NCBI GenBank assembly: GCA_021734835.1
Contig: JAIPIH010000019.1
Location: 1 to 34,101, forward strand
Origin: Candidatus Cloacimonadota bacterium
GTDB taxonomy: Bacteria; Cloacimonadota; Cloacimonadia; Cloacimonadales; TCS61
Reading direction: 5' to 3'
Length of the DNA: 34,101 nucleotides
In this document: piece after piece, positions 24,405 through 32,413 of the stretch
How positions within the stretch are numbered: the stretch's first letter is position 1
Layout: the number at the start of each line of letters is the position of its first letter
Notes under the pieces: generated by a model
Seen by the model: only the letters and a program-made list of their open reading frames with translations
Database searches by the model: none
What the model was told of the DNA's origin: nothing
Position numbers and translations under genes: made by a program

Positions 24405-25694
24405 ATGAGTAACCGCGAAAAAGTATTTCTGGTCGGAGTTGTTTCCGGGGAAGGATCAAAGGAGCATTTTGCTGAGTCTATGGACGAGCTCCGCAAATTA
24501 GCTGATACAGCATACTGCACAATAATTCAAACATTTTCTCAAGCCTTAACAAGACCAAAAACTGCTACTTATATCGGCAGCGGAAAACTTCAGGAGATAA
24601 AAAGATCCGCTTCTGTTTCACATGTACATACCCTGATCTTCAATAATAATCTTTCACCTTCTCAATCGCGTAATATCTCTGATGTTACCGGATGCAATGT
24701 AGTTGACAGAACCGAACTTATACTCGATATTTTTGCTGGTCATGCCAAGACCAAACAGGCAAAATTACAGGTTGAATTAGCTCAATTGGAATATGCTTAT
24801 ACCAAGCTGAAAAATAAATGGAAACATCTTTCCCGGATCCAGGGAGGAATTGGTTTCCGCGGACCCGGTGAAACACAGATAGAAATAGATAGAAGGGAGA
24901 TCAATAAAAAAACCACTACTTTAAAAAAGCGGATCAAAACAATCGAACAAGTCTCTGTTACAAAACGGAACAGAAGGAAAAATTTGATTTCGATCGCTTT
25001 AGTAGGCTATACAAACGCCGGCAAATCTACTTTATTCAACCGGTTAACTTCAGAGCGCAGATATGTTGCAGATCGTTTGTTCGCTACCCTGGATTCAAAA
25101 ACCAGAGCTTTACGATCGGAAATGAAAGAAAAATTAGTAGTGACAGACACGATCGGATTTATCCGTAAATTACCACATCGCCTGGTTTCATCCTTTCATA
25201 CAACTTTGTTGGAAGTTTTGGAAGCCGATTTACTGCTTCATGTTGTTGATGTTTCACATCCCAGACTGTATGAATTGATATATGCTGTTGATAGCGTTTT
25301 GAAGGAAATCAAGGTTGAAACAAAAAATATTTTAATCGTCTTCAATAAAATTGATAAAGTGAGTGGAAATTATTACAAATTCAAAAAGAAGGAGCTAATG
25401 ATCAAATATCCGGACAGTGTGTTTATCTCAGCAAAAAATGGTGAAGGATTAGAAAAATTGCAGGCAAAAATTGAAGAATTTGTTCAAAAAAGTAAGATCA
25501 ATACAGAACTTCATATTCCTGCGGAACTTCCCAATTTACTCTCCTTTCTTCATAAAAATGCCGAAATTGAAGTATCAGAATTTAGAGACACAACCAAAAC
25601 TTTTCTCGTGAAATTAAAAATTAGTGGACAATTATTGGAAGGTGTAAAAAAACAAATTGCAGATTATAAATTATTAAAATATATAAATAAATAA
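24405..25694 (+). CDS. hflX: Ribosome-associated GTPase HflX
   Basis: HflX binds the 50S subunit and splits stalled or hibernating ribosomes. The N-terminal domain contains the family signature TATYIGSGKLQEI, a helical linker with QAKLQVELAQLEY and GFRGPGETQIE. Then comes the GTPase domain: P-loop GYTNAGKSTLFN, switch II/G3 DTIGFIRKLPH, and NKID (G4). I prefer ATG 24405, which gives MSNREKVFLVGV and 429 residues. An in-frame TTG at 24384 would add seven hydrophobic residues (MLLLLFL) unusual for this soluble protein; neither start has a strong binding site. It sits 51 bp after the small unknown gene. Confidence 0.94.
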   Translation: MSNREKVFLVGVVSGEGSKEHFAESMDELRKLADTAYCTIIQTFSQALTRPKTATYIGSGKLQEIKRSASVSHVHTLIFNNNLSPSQSRNISDVTGCNVVDRTELILDIFAGHAKTKQAKLQVELAQLEYAYTKLKNKWKHLSRIQGGIGFRGPGETQIEIDRREINKKTTTLKKRIKTIEQVSVTKRNRRKNLISIALVGYTNAGKSTLFNRLTSERRYVADRLFATLDSKTRALRSEMKEKLVVTDTIGFIRKLPHRLVSSFHTTLLEVLEADLLLHVVDVSHPRLYELIYAVDSVLKEIKVETKNILIVFNKIDKVSGNYYKFKKKELMIKYPDSVFISAKNGEGLEKLQAKIEEFVQKSKINTELHIPAELPNLLSFLHKNAEIEVSEFRDTTKTFLVKLKISGQLLEGVKKQIADYKLLKYINK

Positions 25695-25706
25695 AAAAGG
25701 AGAAGC

Positions 25707-26918
25707 ATGATGATCAGCGATTTACAATCACTTATATCTGTAAACGTAAGAGGGATGAAAAAATCAGCTATCAGGGAATTATTAAAATTAACAAATGACC
25801 CTGAAATCATCTCATTTGCAGGAGGGTTACCAGCACCTGAGACATTTCCCAAACAAGAATTGATCGGTATCGTGAAAGAAGTTATTGAAGAACAAGGAAA
25901 TCAAGCATTACAGTATGGCTCAACTGAAGGTGATACTAGATTAAGAGAATTGATTGCCGAAAATTACAATCAGGAAGGCTTTAATATCACAAAAGACAAC
26001 ATACTGATCACAACAGCATCTCAACAGGGTCTCGATCTTTTGGCAAAGGTGTTTATAAACAGAGGAGATAAAGTTCTGGTTGGGCTGCCGTCGTATCTTG
26101 GTGGATTAGGAGCGTTCAACGCTTATGGCGCTGAGATGATAGGAATTAAATTTGATGAACACGGTATGCGGGCAGATAAACTGGAAGAAAAATTACAAGA
26201 ATTAAAAGAAAAGGGCGAAAAACCAAAATTCATTTATATTATTCCTGATTTCCAAAATCCGGCCGGTGTAACAATTCCCGAACAAAGGAGACGAGAGATA
26301 ATAGATCTTGCTAGGAAATATGATGTGCTCTTAATTGAGGACAGTCCCTATAAACAAATTAGATTTGAAGGTGAAGATCAGGAAAGTTTTTATTCTATGG
26401 ATGGAGACGGACAAGTGATCAATCTAGGTACATTTTCCAAGATCTTTGTTCCGGGATTCAGAATTGGCTGGGTTATCGCACATCCTGATATTCTAGACAA
26501 ATTCATTATGGCTAAACAAAGTACTGATCTCTGTACTTCACCCTTTGTTCAGAAAATAGCTGCTAAATATATTGAAAAAGGTTACTTTGCTAAAAATTTA
26601 AAAGCCACCATCCAAAACTATAAAGAAAAGAAAGAAGTAATGATGAAAGCTTTTGAAACTTATTTACCCGAAGGCGTTACCTGGACCAGACCGGAAGGGG
26701 GGCTTTTCTTGTTCGTGACATTACCAGAGTATATGGACGCTGATAAATTATTCCTAAAAGCAATTGAGAAAAAAGTTGCATTTGTAGTTGGGAGTGTTTT
26801 CCATTGTGACGGCAGTGGAAAAAATACTATGAGGATCAACTTTTCTTATGTTGATAAAGATAAAAATTTGGAAGGTGTAAAACGGCTGGCAGAAGTTATC
26901 AAAGCTGAGATGAGATAG
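25707..26918 (+). CDS. PLP-dependent class I/II aminotransferase
   Basis: A 403-residue fold-type I aminotransferase, similar to the 2-aminoadipate/LysN-like and aromatic aminotransferase subgroup. Visible features: SFAGGLPAPETFP at the N-terminus, QYGSTEGDTRLRELIA, IIPDFQNPAGVTIPEQRR (PLP ring contact), and GTFSKIFVPGFRIGW with the Schiff-base Lys and phosphate-binding Arg. ATG 25707 and ATG 25710 both follow AAAGGAG. It lies just before asd and lysC, so a role in lysine/diaminopimelate or another aspartate-family step is plausible, but the amino donor cannot be read from sequence. Confidence 0.9.
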   Translation: MMISDLQSLISVNVRGMKKSAIRELLKLTNDPEIISFAGGLPAPETFPKQELIGIVKEVIEEQGNQALQYGSTEGDTRLRELIAENYNQEGFNITKDNILITTASQQGLDLLAKVFINRGDKVLVGLPSYLGGLGAFNAYGAEMIGIKFDEHGMRADKLEEKLQELKEKGEKPKFIYIIPDFQNPAGVTIPEQRRREIIDLARKYDVLLIEDSPYKQIRFEGEDQESFYSMDGDGQVINLGTFSKIFVPGFRIGWVIAHPDILDKFIMAKQSTDLCTSPFVQKIAAKYIEKGYFAKNLKATIQNYKEKKEVMMKAFETYLPEGVTWTRPEGGLFLFVTLPEYMDADKLFLKAIEKKVAFVVGSVFHCDGSGKNTMRINFSYVDKDKNLEGVKRLAEVIKAEMR

Positions 26919-26974
26919 ATGCCGGTATTGGAAGTTTATTTACAATTACCGATAAAAGAGACGAAGGGAAAATT

Positions 26975-27979
26975 TTGAAAAATTTTAATGTCGCTGTCGT
27001 TGGAGCTACCGGATTTGTAGGCCGGCAAATGATAAAAATTCTGGAAGAACGTGAATTTCCTGTTAAGAAGATCTTTTTATTTGCTTCAGAAAACTCAGCG
27101 GGAGAATTGATCAAATTCAAGGATATCCCTTGTGAAGTTCAAACTTTGAATAAAAACAGCTTTCAAAATATTGACTTTGCGTTATTTAGTGCCGGAACTG
27201 CTGTCAGCAAAGAGTACGCACCGCTTGCGGTTAAAAATGAATCGATAGTCATCGATAACAGTAATGCTTTTAGAATGGATCCAAATGTTCCATTAATAGT
27301 TCCGGAAGTTAATCCTGAAGATCTCGACAAACATCAAGGTATCATAGCCAATCCGAATTGTTCTACGATTCAGTTAGTGGTTGCTCTTAAACCAATAAAA
27401 GATGAAGTCGACATCAAAAGAATAATCGTTTCAACATATCAATCAGTTTCCGGAACAGGTAAAAAAGCAGAAGATGAATTGAGCGAGCAGTCCCAACAAG
27501 TTCTGGCTCATAAAAAAATCAGTCGCGATGTTTATCCGCATCAGATTGGTTTTAATATCATTCCTCATATAGATGATTTTGAATCAAACGGCTATACCAA
27601 AGAAGAAATGAAAATGGTTCATGAAACCAAAAAAATATTTAAAGACAACAATTTGAACATTACAGCGACTGCTGCCAGAGTCCCGGTTTTTATCGGACAT
27701 TCTGAATCAGTCTATATAGAAACCAAGAAATTTGTTACAATACATAAAATACGGGATATCTATTTAAAAACGCAGGGTATAAAACTTGTTGATGACATCA
27801 TGCATAATAAATATCCCATGGCGATTATGAGCGAAACTTATGATGATGTTATGATCGGGAGAATTAGAAAAGATCTAGCGGAACCTAACGGAATCAACAT
27901 GTGGATAGTCGCAAATAATCTTCGGAAAGGTGCTGCTTTGAACGCAGTTCAAATAGCAGAGATACTGAAAAACAGATGA
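26975..27979 (+). CDS. asd: Aspartate-semialdehyde dehydrogenase
   Basis: Reduces aspartyl phosphate to the semialdehyde with NADPH, the branch point to diaminopimelate/lysine, threonine and methionine. The 334 residues show the NADP-binding GATGFVGRQMIKIL, the catalytic-Cys motif IANPNCSTIQLV, and ARVPVFIGHSESVYIE with the active-site His. The start is TTG at 26975, with GAAGGG a few bases upstream. The stop TGA overlaps the start of lysC by ATGA (27976-27979), so translation of the two enzymes of consecutive steps is coupled. Confidence 0.95.
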   Translation: MKNFNVAVVGATGFVGRQMIKILEEREFPVKKIFLFASENSAGELIKFKDIPCEVQTLNKNSFQNIDFALFSAGTAVSKEYAPLAVKNESIVIDNSNAFRMDPNVPLIVPEVNPEDLDKHQGIIANPNCSTIQLVVALKPIKDEVDIKRIIVSTYQSVSGTGKKAEDELSEQSQQVLAHKKISRDVYPHQIGFNIIPHIDDFESNGYTKEEMKMVHETKKIFKDNNLNITATAARVPVFIGHSESVYIETKKFVTIHKIRDIYLKTQGIKLVDDIMHNKYPMAIMSETYDDVMIGRIRKDLAEPNGINMWIVANNLRKGAALNAVQIAEILKNR

Positions 27980-29175
27980 AAATAGTTATACAAAAGTTCG
28001 GCGGCTCCTCATTACAGGATCCGGAGATCAGAGCTAAAGCTGTAGAACATATCATAGAGGCCAAAGCACAAGGATTTGTACCTGTTGTAGTTGTATCGGC
28101 CATGGGACGAGCCAATGAGCCTTATTCTACAGAATCTCTAATTAAAACAGCTACTACTGCCTTTAAACAAATATCACCGCGTGAAAAGGATATGATCATG
28201 TCTTGCGGGGAAGTTATTTCTGCTGTCGTGATGGTGCAATCATTGAGAAAAATGAATCTTGAAGCTGTTAGCTTAAATGCTATGCAAGCTGGAATTATCA
28301 CAAACGAAAATTATAATCACGCCAATGTAAAAAAAGTAGTTACAGATAACATACTACAGGTAATTTCTGCTGGTAAGATCCCGATTGTGGCCGGATTCCA
28401 GGGTATTACTGAAAATGGTGAGATAACAACTCTGGGGCGAGGCGGCAGCGATACTACAGCCGGAATTCTGGCGGCTGCCTTACAAGCCGATCATATTGAG
28501 ATCTATTCTGATGTTGACGGCTTGCTCACAGCAGATCCAAAATTGGTTAAGAATGCTGTAAATATTGAATTTGTTAACTTCACAGAGACAGTAGAAATGG
28601 CAAATAAAGGCGCAAAGGTAATACACCCGAAAGCAGTAGAAATTGCTTCACATTACAATATTCCCATAAAATTGTTTTCAACCAAAAACAATAAAAAAAC
28701 GACTTTGGTACATAATGTTAGAAACAGTCAGCCTGTTACCGGTGTAACAAGTAAATCTAAAATTATCTATACAAAACTTTTTCCAGATTCTGAAGAGCAG
28801 TTCCAGAAGGAACTGAGTATTTTTAATACGCTGGCCGAGCAAAATATCAGTGTTGATTTTATCAATATAACTTTAGATATTATTTCATTTATAGTGGAAG
28901 AAGAGATGGGAGAGAAGCTGCAAAATATTCTTCAGAACAAGGATTATAAGTTTGAATCGGATAACAGATACACCAAAATCTCTGTTGTTGGCTCCGGTAT
29001 GACAGGCAGACCGGGTGTCTTAGCAAAAATAGTAAATACACTTTCGAATAATGATATCAAAATATATGAATGCACGGACTCTTATACGACTATATCGTGT
29101 TTAATTGAAAATAAATATGAGAAGATAGCCGTAACAGTTCTCCATAATAAATTCAAACTAGGAAATAAAGAATGA
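27976..29175 (+). CDS. lysC: Aspartate kinase
   Basis: Catalyses the first step of the aspartate family, ATP + aspartate to aspartyl phosphate. It is 399 residues long. The kinase domain begins VIQKFGGSSLQD and includes VVVSAMGRANEPYS and TTLGRGGSDTTAGILAAAL. A C-terminal pair of ACT domains (from about residue 260; VGSGMTGRPGVLAKIV near the end) usually binds the feedback inhibitor lysine or threonine. It overlaps asd upstream and the next gene downstream (29172-29175) by four bases each, in a translationally coupled chain. Confidence 0.95.
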   Translation: MKIVIQKFGGSSLQDPEIRAKAVEHIIEAKAQGFVPVVVVSAMGRANEPYSTESLIKTATTAFKQISPREKDMIMSCGEVISAVVMVQSLRKMNLEAVSLNAMQAGIITNENYNHANVKKVVTDNILQVISAGKIPIVAGFQGITENGEITTLGRGGSDTTAGILAAALQADHIEIYSDVDGLLTADPKLVKNAVNIEFVNFTETVEMANKGAKVIHPKAVEIASHYNIPIKLFSTKNNKKTTLVHNVRNSQPVTGVTSKSKIIYTKLFPDSEEQFQKELSIFNTLAEQNISVDFINITLDIISFIVEEEMGEKLQNILQNKDYKFESDNRYTKISVVGSGMTGRPGVLAKIVNTLSNNDIKIYECTDSYTTISCLIENKYEKIAVTVLHNKFKLGNKE

Positions 29176-29819
29176 AAAAAACAGTTTTAATAGTGATCTT
29201 ATTGATATTGATAATTGATCTTACTGCGCAGGTCAGCAAAAGGCAGAATCAGAATAATATTCTATACCTGCGTGAATTAGATAATAATCTCATTGAGACT
29301 ATCAAGATAATGGAGGCTTATAACAAAGCTTCTCAGAATATTCCATATGATGTGTTGGGAATTGAAAAATATCAGAAATTCCTCATGGAAATGACAATGA
29401 TCTGTATGAATCTGCGTAACGATATCGACAAACAAAGTGAATTGGATAAAGAACAAAGGGAGTTATTGATCCTGAATATGATCGGAGCTATAAAACCGGA
29501 TGTAAAAAAAATAACTGGAAAGATCACCTCGGAAGAAAATATTCAAGGTGAAAAAATATTAAACAAGCTGGCTTCACAAATTAATGTTCATTTACATGAA
29601 ATTGGTAAACAAATTATTGAAAAAGAAAAGTTCATAATCCAGAGTAAAACCTTTGATCAATACTATTTTCATTTACATTCACAACAATTTATCTATAATT
29701 TAGTTCTGAATTTTTTAAAACCTGCTGATAAACTCAGTGCAGATAACAGAGCTTTTTTAATTCGAGTTGCAGCCGAGGTAGAATATAATATATTGAATTC
29801 GCCCGAGCCCACCCAATGA
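29172..29819 (+). CDS. Exported helical protein of unknown function
   Basis: A 215-residue protein I do not recognise. It has a signal peptide or anchor (MKKTVLIVILLILIIDLTAQ) and a mature part that looks all-helical and charged, with no Cys. Its ATG overlaps the lysC stop, and its TGA overlaps the start of the selenoprotein gene (29816-29819). It is therefore coupled on both sides and may be a partner of the small membrane selenoprotein, which is inference from position only. Confidence 0.85.
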   Translation: MKKTVLIVILLILIIDLTAQVSKRQNQNNILYLRELDNNLIETIKIMEAYNKASQNIPYDVLGIEKYQKFLMEMTMICMNLRNDIDKQSELDKEQRELLILNMIGAIKPDVKKITGKITSEENIQGEKILNKLASQINVHLHEIGKQIIEKEKFIIQSKTFDQYYFHLHSQQFIYNLVLNFLKPADKLSADNRAFLIRVAAEVEYNILNSPEPTQ

Positions 29820-30004
29820 TAAGAGTATTACTGACAATTTCAACCTTTGTAATTGGCAGTGCGAGCGGATATCTTTATTATCACTTTATCGGCTGCAGAA
29901 GCGGCGGCTGATCACTCAGTACGAACGTTTGGTCAAACGTGATTATCGGAGGTTTCTTAGGGTACTTGATCTTATCGCCTCTGCTTGATAAAATTTTAAA
30001 GTAA
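29816..30004 (+). CDS. Small membrane selenoprotein with in-frame UGA (DUF6132-like)
   Basis: The frame from ATG 29816 reads 31 codons, meets TGA at 29909-29911, and continues for 30 more codons to TAA 30002-30004. The full product has 62 residues: a membrane helix (VLLTISTFVIGSASGYLYY), the motif GCRSGG-U-SLSTN, and a second helix (NVIIGGFLGYLIL). I recall the DUF6132 family as having GC-x-SG-x-CPITS at this point, so the TGA replaces the second Cys of a C-x4-C pair (here Cys27 and Sec32). A SECIS-like hairpin follows. The start overlaps the upstream gene by ATGA and the next gene begins at 30006, so the part after TGA fits the packing as coding. A plain 31-residue product or a pseudogene are the alternatives. 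A redox role is inference. Confidence 0.75.
29912..29942 (+). promoter_or_regulatory. Bacterial SECIS-like element
   Basis: Immediately after the in-frame TGA, ACGTTT (29925-29930) and AAACGT (29935-29940) form a perfect 6-bp stem closing a GGTC tetraloop (29931-29934). The loop starts 19 nt after the TGA, close to the spacing in E. coli fdhF, where SelB recognises a GGUC-containing loop. An alternative lower pairing is TCAC (29912-29915) with GTGA (29939-29942). Confidence 0.7.
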
Positions 30005-30005
30005 A

Positions 30006-30578
30006 ATGAAATATGAAATAAAACATATCACCTACTCAAATTTTGGTCAGGTCCAATATAAAAGAAGCAACCGTGCTAAATATCTCAGATTATCAATAGA
30101 TCATGCTAAACAGATAAAAATCGTTATTCCGGCAAAAATTCCTTTCCAAAAAGCAGAGCGTTTCTTGTATTCAAAAGGTAACTGGATAATCAAGCAAAGG
30201 AGTAAAATAGAAGCAAGAAACAGATTTACGCTAAAGCATTTAAAGGAAATTCCCCAATCTGGCAAACCGGAAGCAAGAAAAATACTCCTCCAAAGATTGA
30301 AGGAACTGGCAGAGCTACATGATTTCAGTTTCAACAGATCTTTCATCCGATCTCAAAAAACGAGATGGGGAAGCTGCTCCGCTAAGAATAATATCAATTT
30401 GAATATAAAACTGATAAATCTTCCTGAAGAATTAAGAGATTATGTCATTGTACATGAACTTGTTCATACAAGGGTAAAAAATCACCAGCAGGAATTTTGG
30501 CAGGAAATGCAAAAATATATTAAACAGCCCAGAACTCTGGATAAGCAACTCAATAATTACAATTTAAAATTAATCTAA
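30006..30578 (+). CDS. YgjP-like (SprT-related) zinc metallopeptidase-domain protein
   Basis: A 190-residue protein of the YgjP/DUF45 group. The hallmark zinc motif HELVHTRVKNHQQEFW (HExxH-x5-H) and the preceding QKTRWGSCSAKNNINLN motif are intact, with the usual N-terminal beta region (VQYKRSNRAKYLRLSI). It has no signal peptide and is cytosolic. Its biological substrate is not established for the family. ATG 30006 lies one base after the selenoprotein stop, and the gene ends 3 bp before the transporter start. Confidence 0.9.
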   Translation: MKYEIKHITYSNFGQVQYKRSNRAKYLRLSIDHAKQIKIVIPAKIPFQKAERFLYSKGNWIIKQRSKIEARNRFTLKHLKEIPQSGKPEARKILLQRLKELAELHDFSFNRSFIRSQKTRWGSCSAKNNINLNIKLINLPEELRDYVIVHELVHTRVKNHQQEFWQEMQKYIKQPRTLDKQLNNYNLKLI

Positions 30579-30581
30579 ACT

Positions 30582-31820
30582 ATGATCCCAAAGAATTTGC
30601 AGTTGTACAAATTTTCTGCTTACGGATTCCTTAAAAATCAGCGTTTTTTTGAAATATTCATTTTTCTTTTTTTTCTGGAACAGAGTATCTCTTTCTTGCA
30701 GATCGGTTTATTGATATCGATCAGAGAGATCAGCATCTTGCTTTTTGAGATACCTACCGGGATTATTGCAGATAGTTTCGGCCGGCGGAGCTCCATGATC
30801 TTTTGTTTTTTCGTTTACATATTATCATTTCTTATCTTCTTCTTATTTCCTGGATTCTTGTATTACTCAATCGGTATGATATTATTTGCCTTGGGTGAAG
30901 CTTTTCGAACCGGTACACATAAAGCACTGATATTAGAATATCTGAAAATTAACAATTTATTACATTTAAAAGTTGAATATTACGGATATACAAGGAGTTG
31001 GTCTCAGATCGGCTCTGCCTTTGCGGCACTCGTCGCTGCTGTAATTGTCAGTTATTCCGGAAGTTATAAATATGTTTTTCTCGGTTCGACTATTCCTTAT
31101 CTTTTAGCTTTAGGTTTAATGTTCTCCTATCCCAAAGAACTTGACTGCCAAAAAAAGAAAGAAAGAAATTTATTAACTAACATAAAAATGAGTTTAAGAA
31201 TAACTTTTTCAAGTTTAAAGATCAGCATTAAGCAAACTCAATTGAAGAGAGCACTCTTAAATTCCGCAATATTTGACGGTATTTTTAAAACGGTAAAGGA
31301 TTACATTCAGCCAATACTTCAGATACTGGTCCTAGCTGCACCTATATTCTTGCATTTTGAAAAACGAGAAGCGATCATCATCGCAATCGTGTATTTCAAT
31401 TTGTACATTTTAACAGCAGTTGCTTCCAGACATTCCGGCAGGCTAAAAAACAGATTTGTATTGTTATCAAAAGCAGTGAATTCGTCTTTTCTAATTGGTA
31501 TCCTGATAATTTTCTTTTCAGGGATATTGTTAAATTTAAAATTAGAAATAGTGGTTGTATTACTTTTCATTCTCATGTTTGTTTTACAGAATATGAGACG
31601 TCCCATCAACATAGGATACATCAGTGAAAACATTTCACATGATGTAATGGCTTCCGGTTTATCTGTAGAATCTCAGTTAAAAACGCTCTGTGTAGCTGTA
31701 ATGTCACCTTTGATGGGTTTTTTGGCAGATCGGAGCAATATAGGCGTTGCCTTCATTATTTTAAGTTCCTTGACATTATTAATTTTTCCTTTGATAAAGG
31801 TTAGTGAAAATCAGAAATAA
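30582..31820 (+). CDS. Major facilitator superfamily transporter
   Basis: A 412-residue polytopic membrane protein with about 12 hydrophobic segments. The MFS loop 2-3 signature appears as IPTGIIADSFGRRSSMI, followed by a typical TM3-TM4 region (GMILFALGEAFRTGTHKALILEYL). A second half starts after a basic cytoplasmic stretch near residue 190. The substrate cannot be inferred; the GEAFRSGT-like motif resembles putative efflux-type MFS proteins. It is packed directly behind the YgjP-like gene. Confidence 0.9.
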   Translation: MIPKNLQLYKFSAYGFLKNQRFFEIFIFLFFLEQSISFLQIGLLISIREISILLFEIPTGIIADSFGRRSSMIFCFFVYILSFLIFFLFPGFLYYSIGMILFALGEAFRTGTHKALILEYLKINNLLHLKVEYYGYTRSWSQIGSAFAALVAAVIVSYSGSYKYVFLGSTIPYLLALGLMFSYPKELDCQKKKERNLLTNIKMSLRITFSSLKISIKQTQLKRALLNSAIFDGIFKTVKDYIQPILQILVLAAPIFLHFEKREAIIIAIVYFNLYILTAVASRHSGRLKNRFVLLSKAVNSSFLIGILIIFFSGILLNLKLEIVVVLLFILMFVLQNMRRPINIGYISENISHDVMASGLSVESQLKTLCVAVMSPLMGFLADRSNIGVAFIILSSLTLLIFPLIKVSENQK

Positions 31821-31840
31821 CTAAAAGTTCCGGAGGGTAT

Positions 31841-32404
31841 ATGATTAGAGACCTTATCACGCGTAATCGAAGTTATAGGAAATACAATCAAAGCCATCAT
31901 ATTGAAACTACATTGATCAAAGATCTAATAGATTTGGCTCGTTTATCACCTTCTGCCGGTAATCTGCAGCGCTTACGGTTTAAATTATCCAACACTGAAG
32001 AAGATAATGCTAAGATTTTTTCCTGTTTGAAATGGGCAGCTTATCTCAAAAACTGGAAAGGTCCGGAAGAGGGCGAAAGACCTTCTGCTTATGTTATCCT
32101 GCTTGGAACTCAGAAGAAAACAGCTAACTTAGCCTGTGATGCTGGAATTGCCTGCCAGTCAATATTATTAGGAGCAGTTGAAGCGGAATTGCGAGGGTGT
32201 ATCTTCGGCAGTATTAATAAAGAGAAATTGCGTAAACTCTTGAAAATCCCGGACAAATATTCGATCATTTACGCTATTGCTCTAGGAAAACCGAAAGAGA
32301 ATATCAAGCTTGAAAATGTGGAGAAGGGGAATTTGAAATACTGGCGCGATGAAAACAATGTTCATCATGTTCCAAAAAGAAAATTGGCTGATATTATTAT
32401 TTAG
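31841..32404 (+). CDS. Nitroreductase-family FMN oxidoreductase
   Basis: A 187-residue nitroreductase-fold protein. The FMN-binding start is ITRNRSYRKYNQS, followed by LARLSPSAGNLQRLRF (the usual S-x-x-N-x-Q phosphate/FMN contact). DAGIACQSILLGAVEAELRGCIFGSI is the second FMN motif, and IIYAIALGKPKE is near the end. Members reduce nitro groups, quinones or other acceptors with NAD(P)H. The start ATG follows CCGGAGG. It is 20 bp after the transporter gene and 9 bp before the next gene. Confidence 0.92.
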   Translation: MIRDLITRNRSYRKYNQSHHIETTLIKDLIDLARLSPSAGNLQRLRFKLSNTEEDNAKIFSCLKWAAYLKNWKGPEEGERPSAYVILLGTQKKTANLACDAGIACQSILLGAVEAELRGCIFGSINKEKLRKLLKIPDKYSIIYAIALGKPKENIKLENVEKGNLKYWRDENNVHHVPKRKLADIII

Positions 32405-32413
32405 CTTAAGATC

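Noticed and set aside
29816-29911. Simple 31-residue protein ending at TGA 29909
   Set aside because: It would leave 94 bp before the next gene in a run otherwise joined by overlaps, while the frame after TGA encodes a family-like membrane helix and a SECIS-type hairpin follows.
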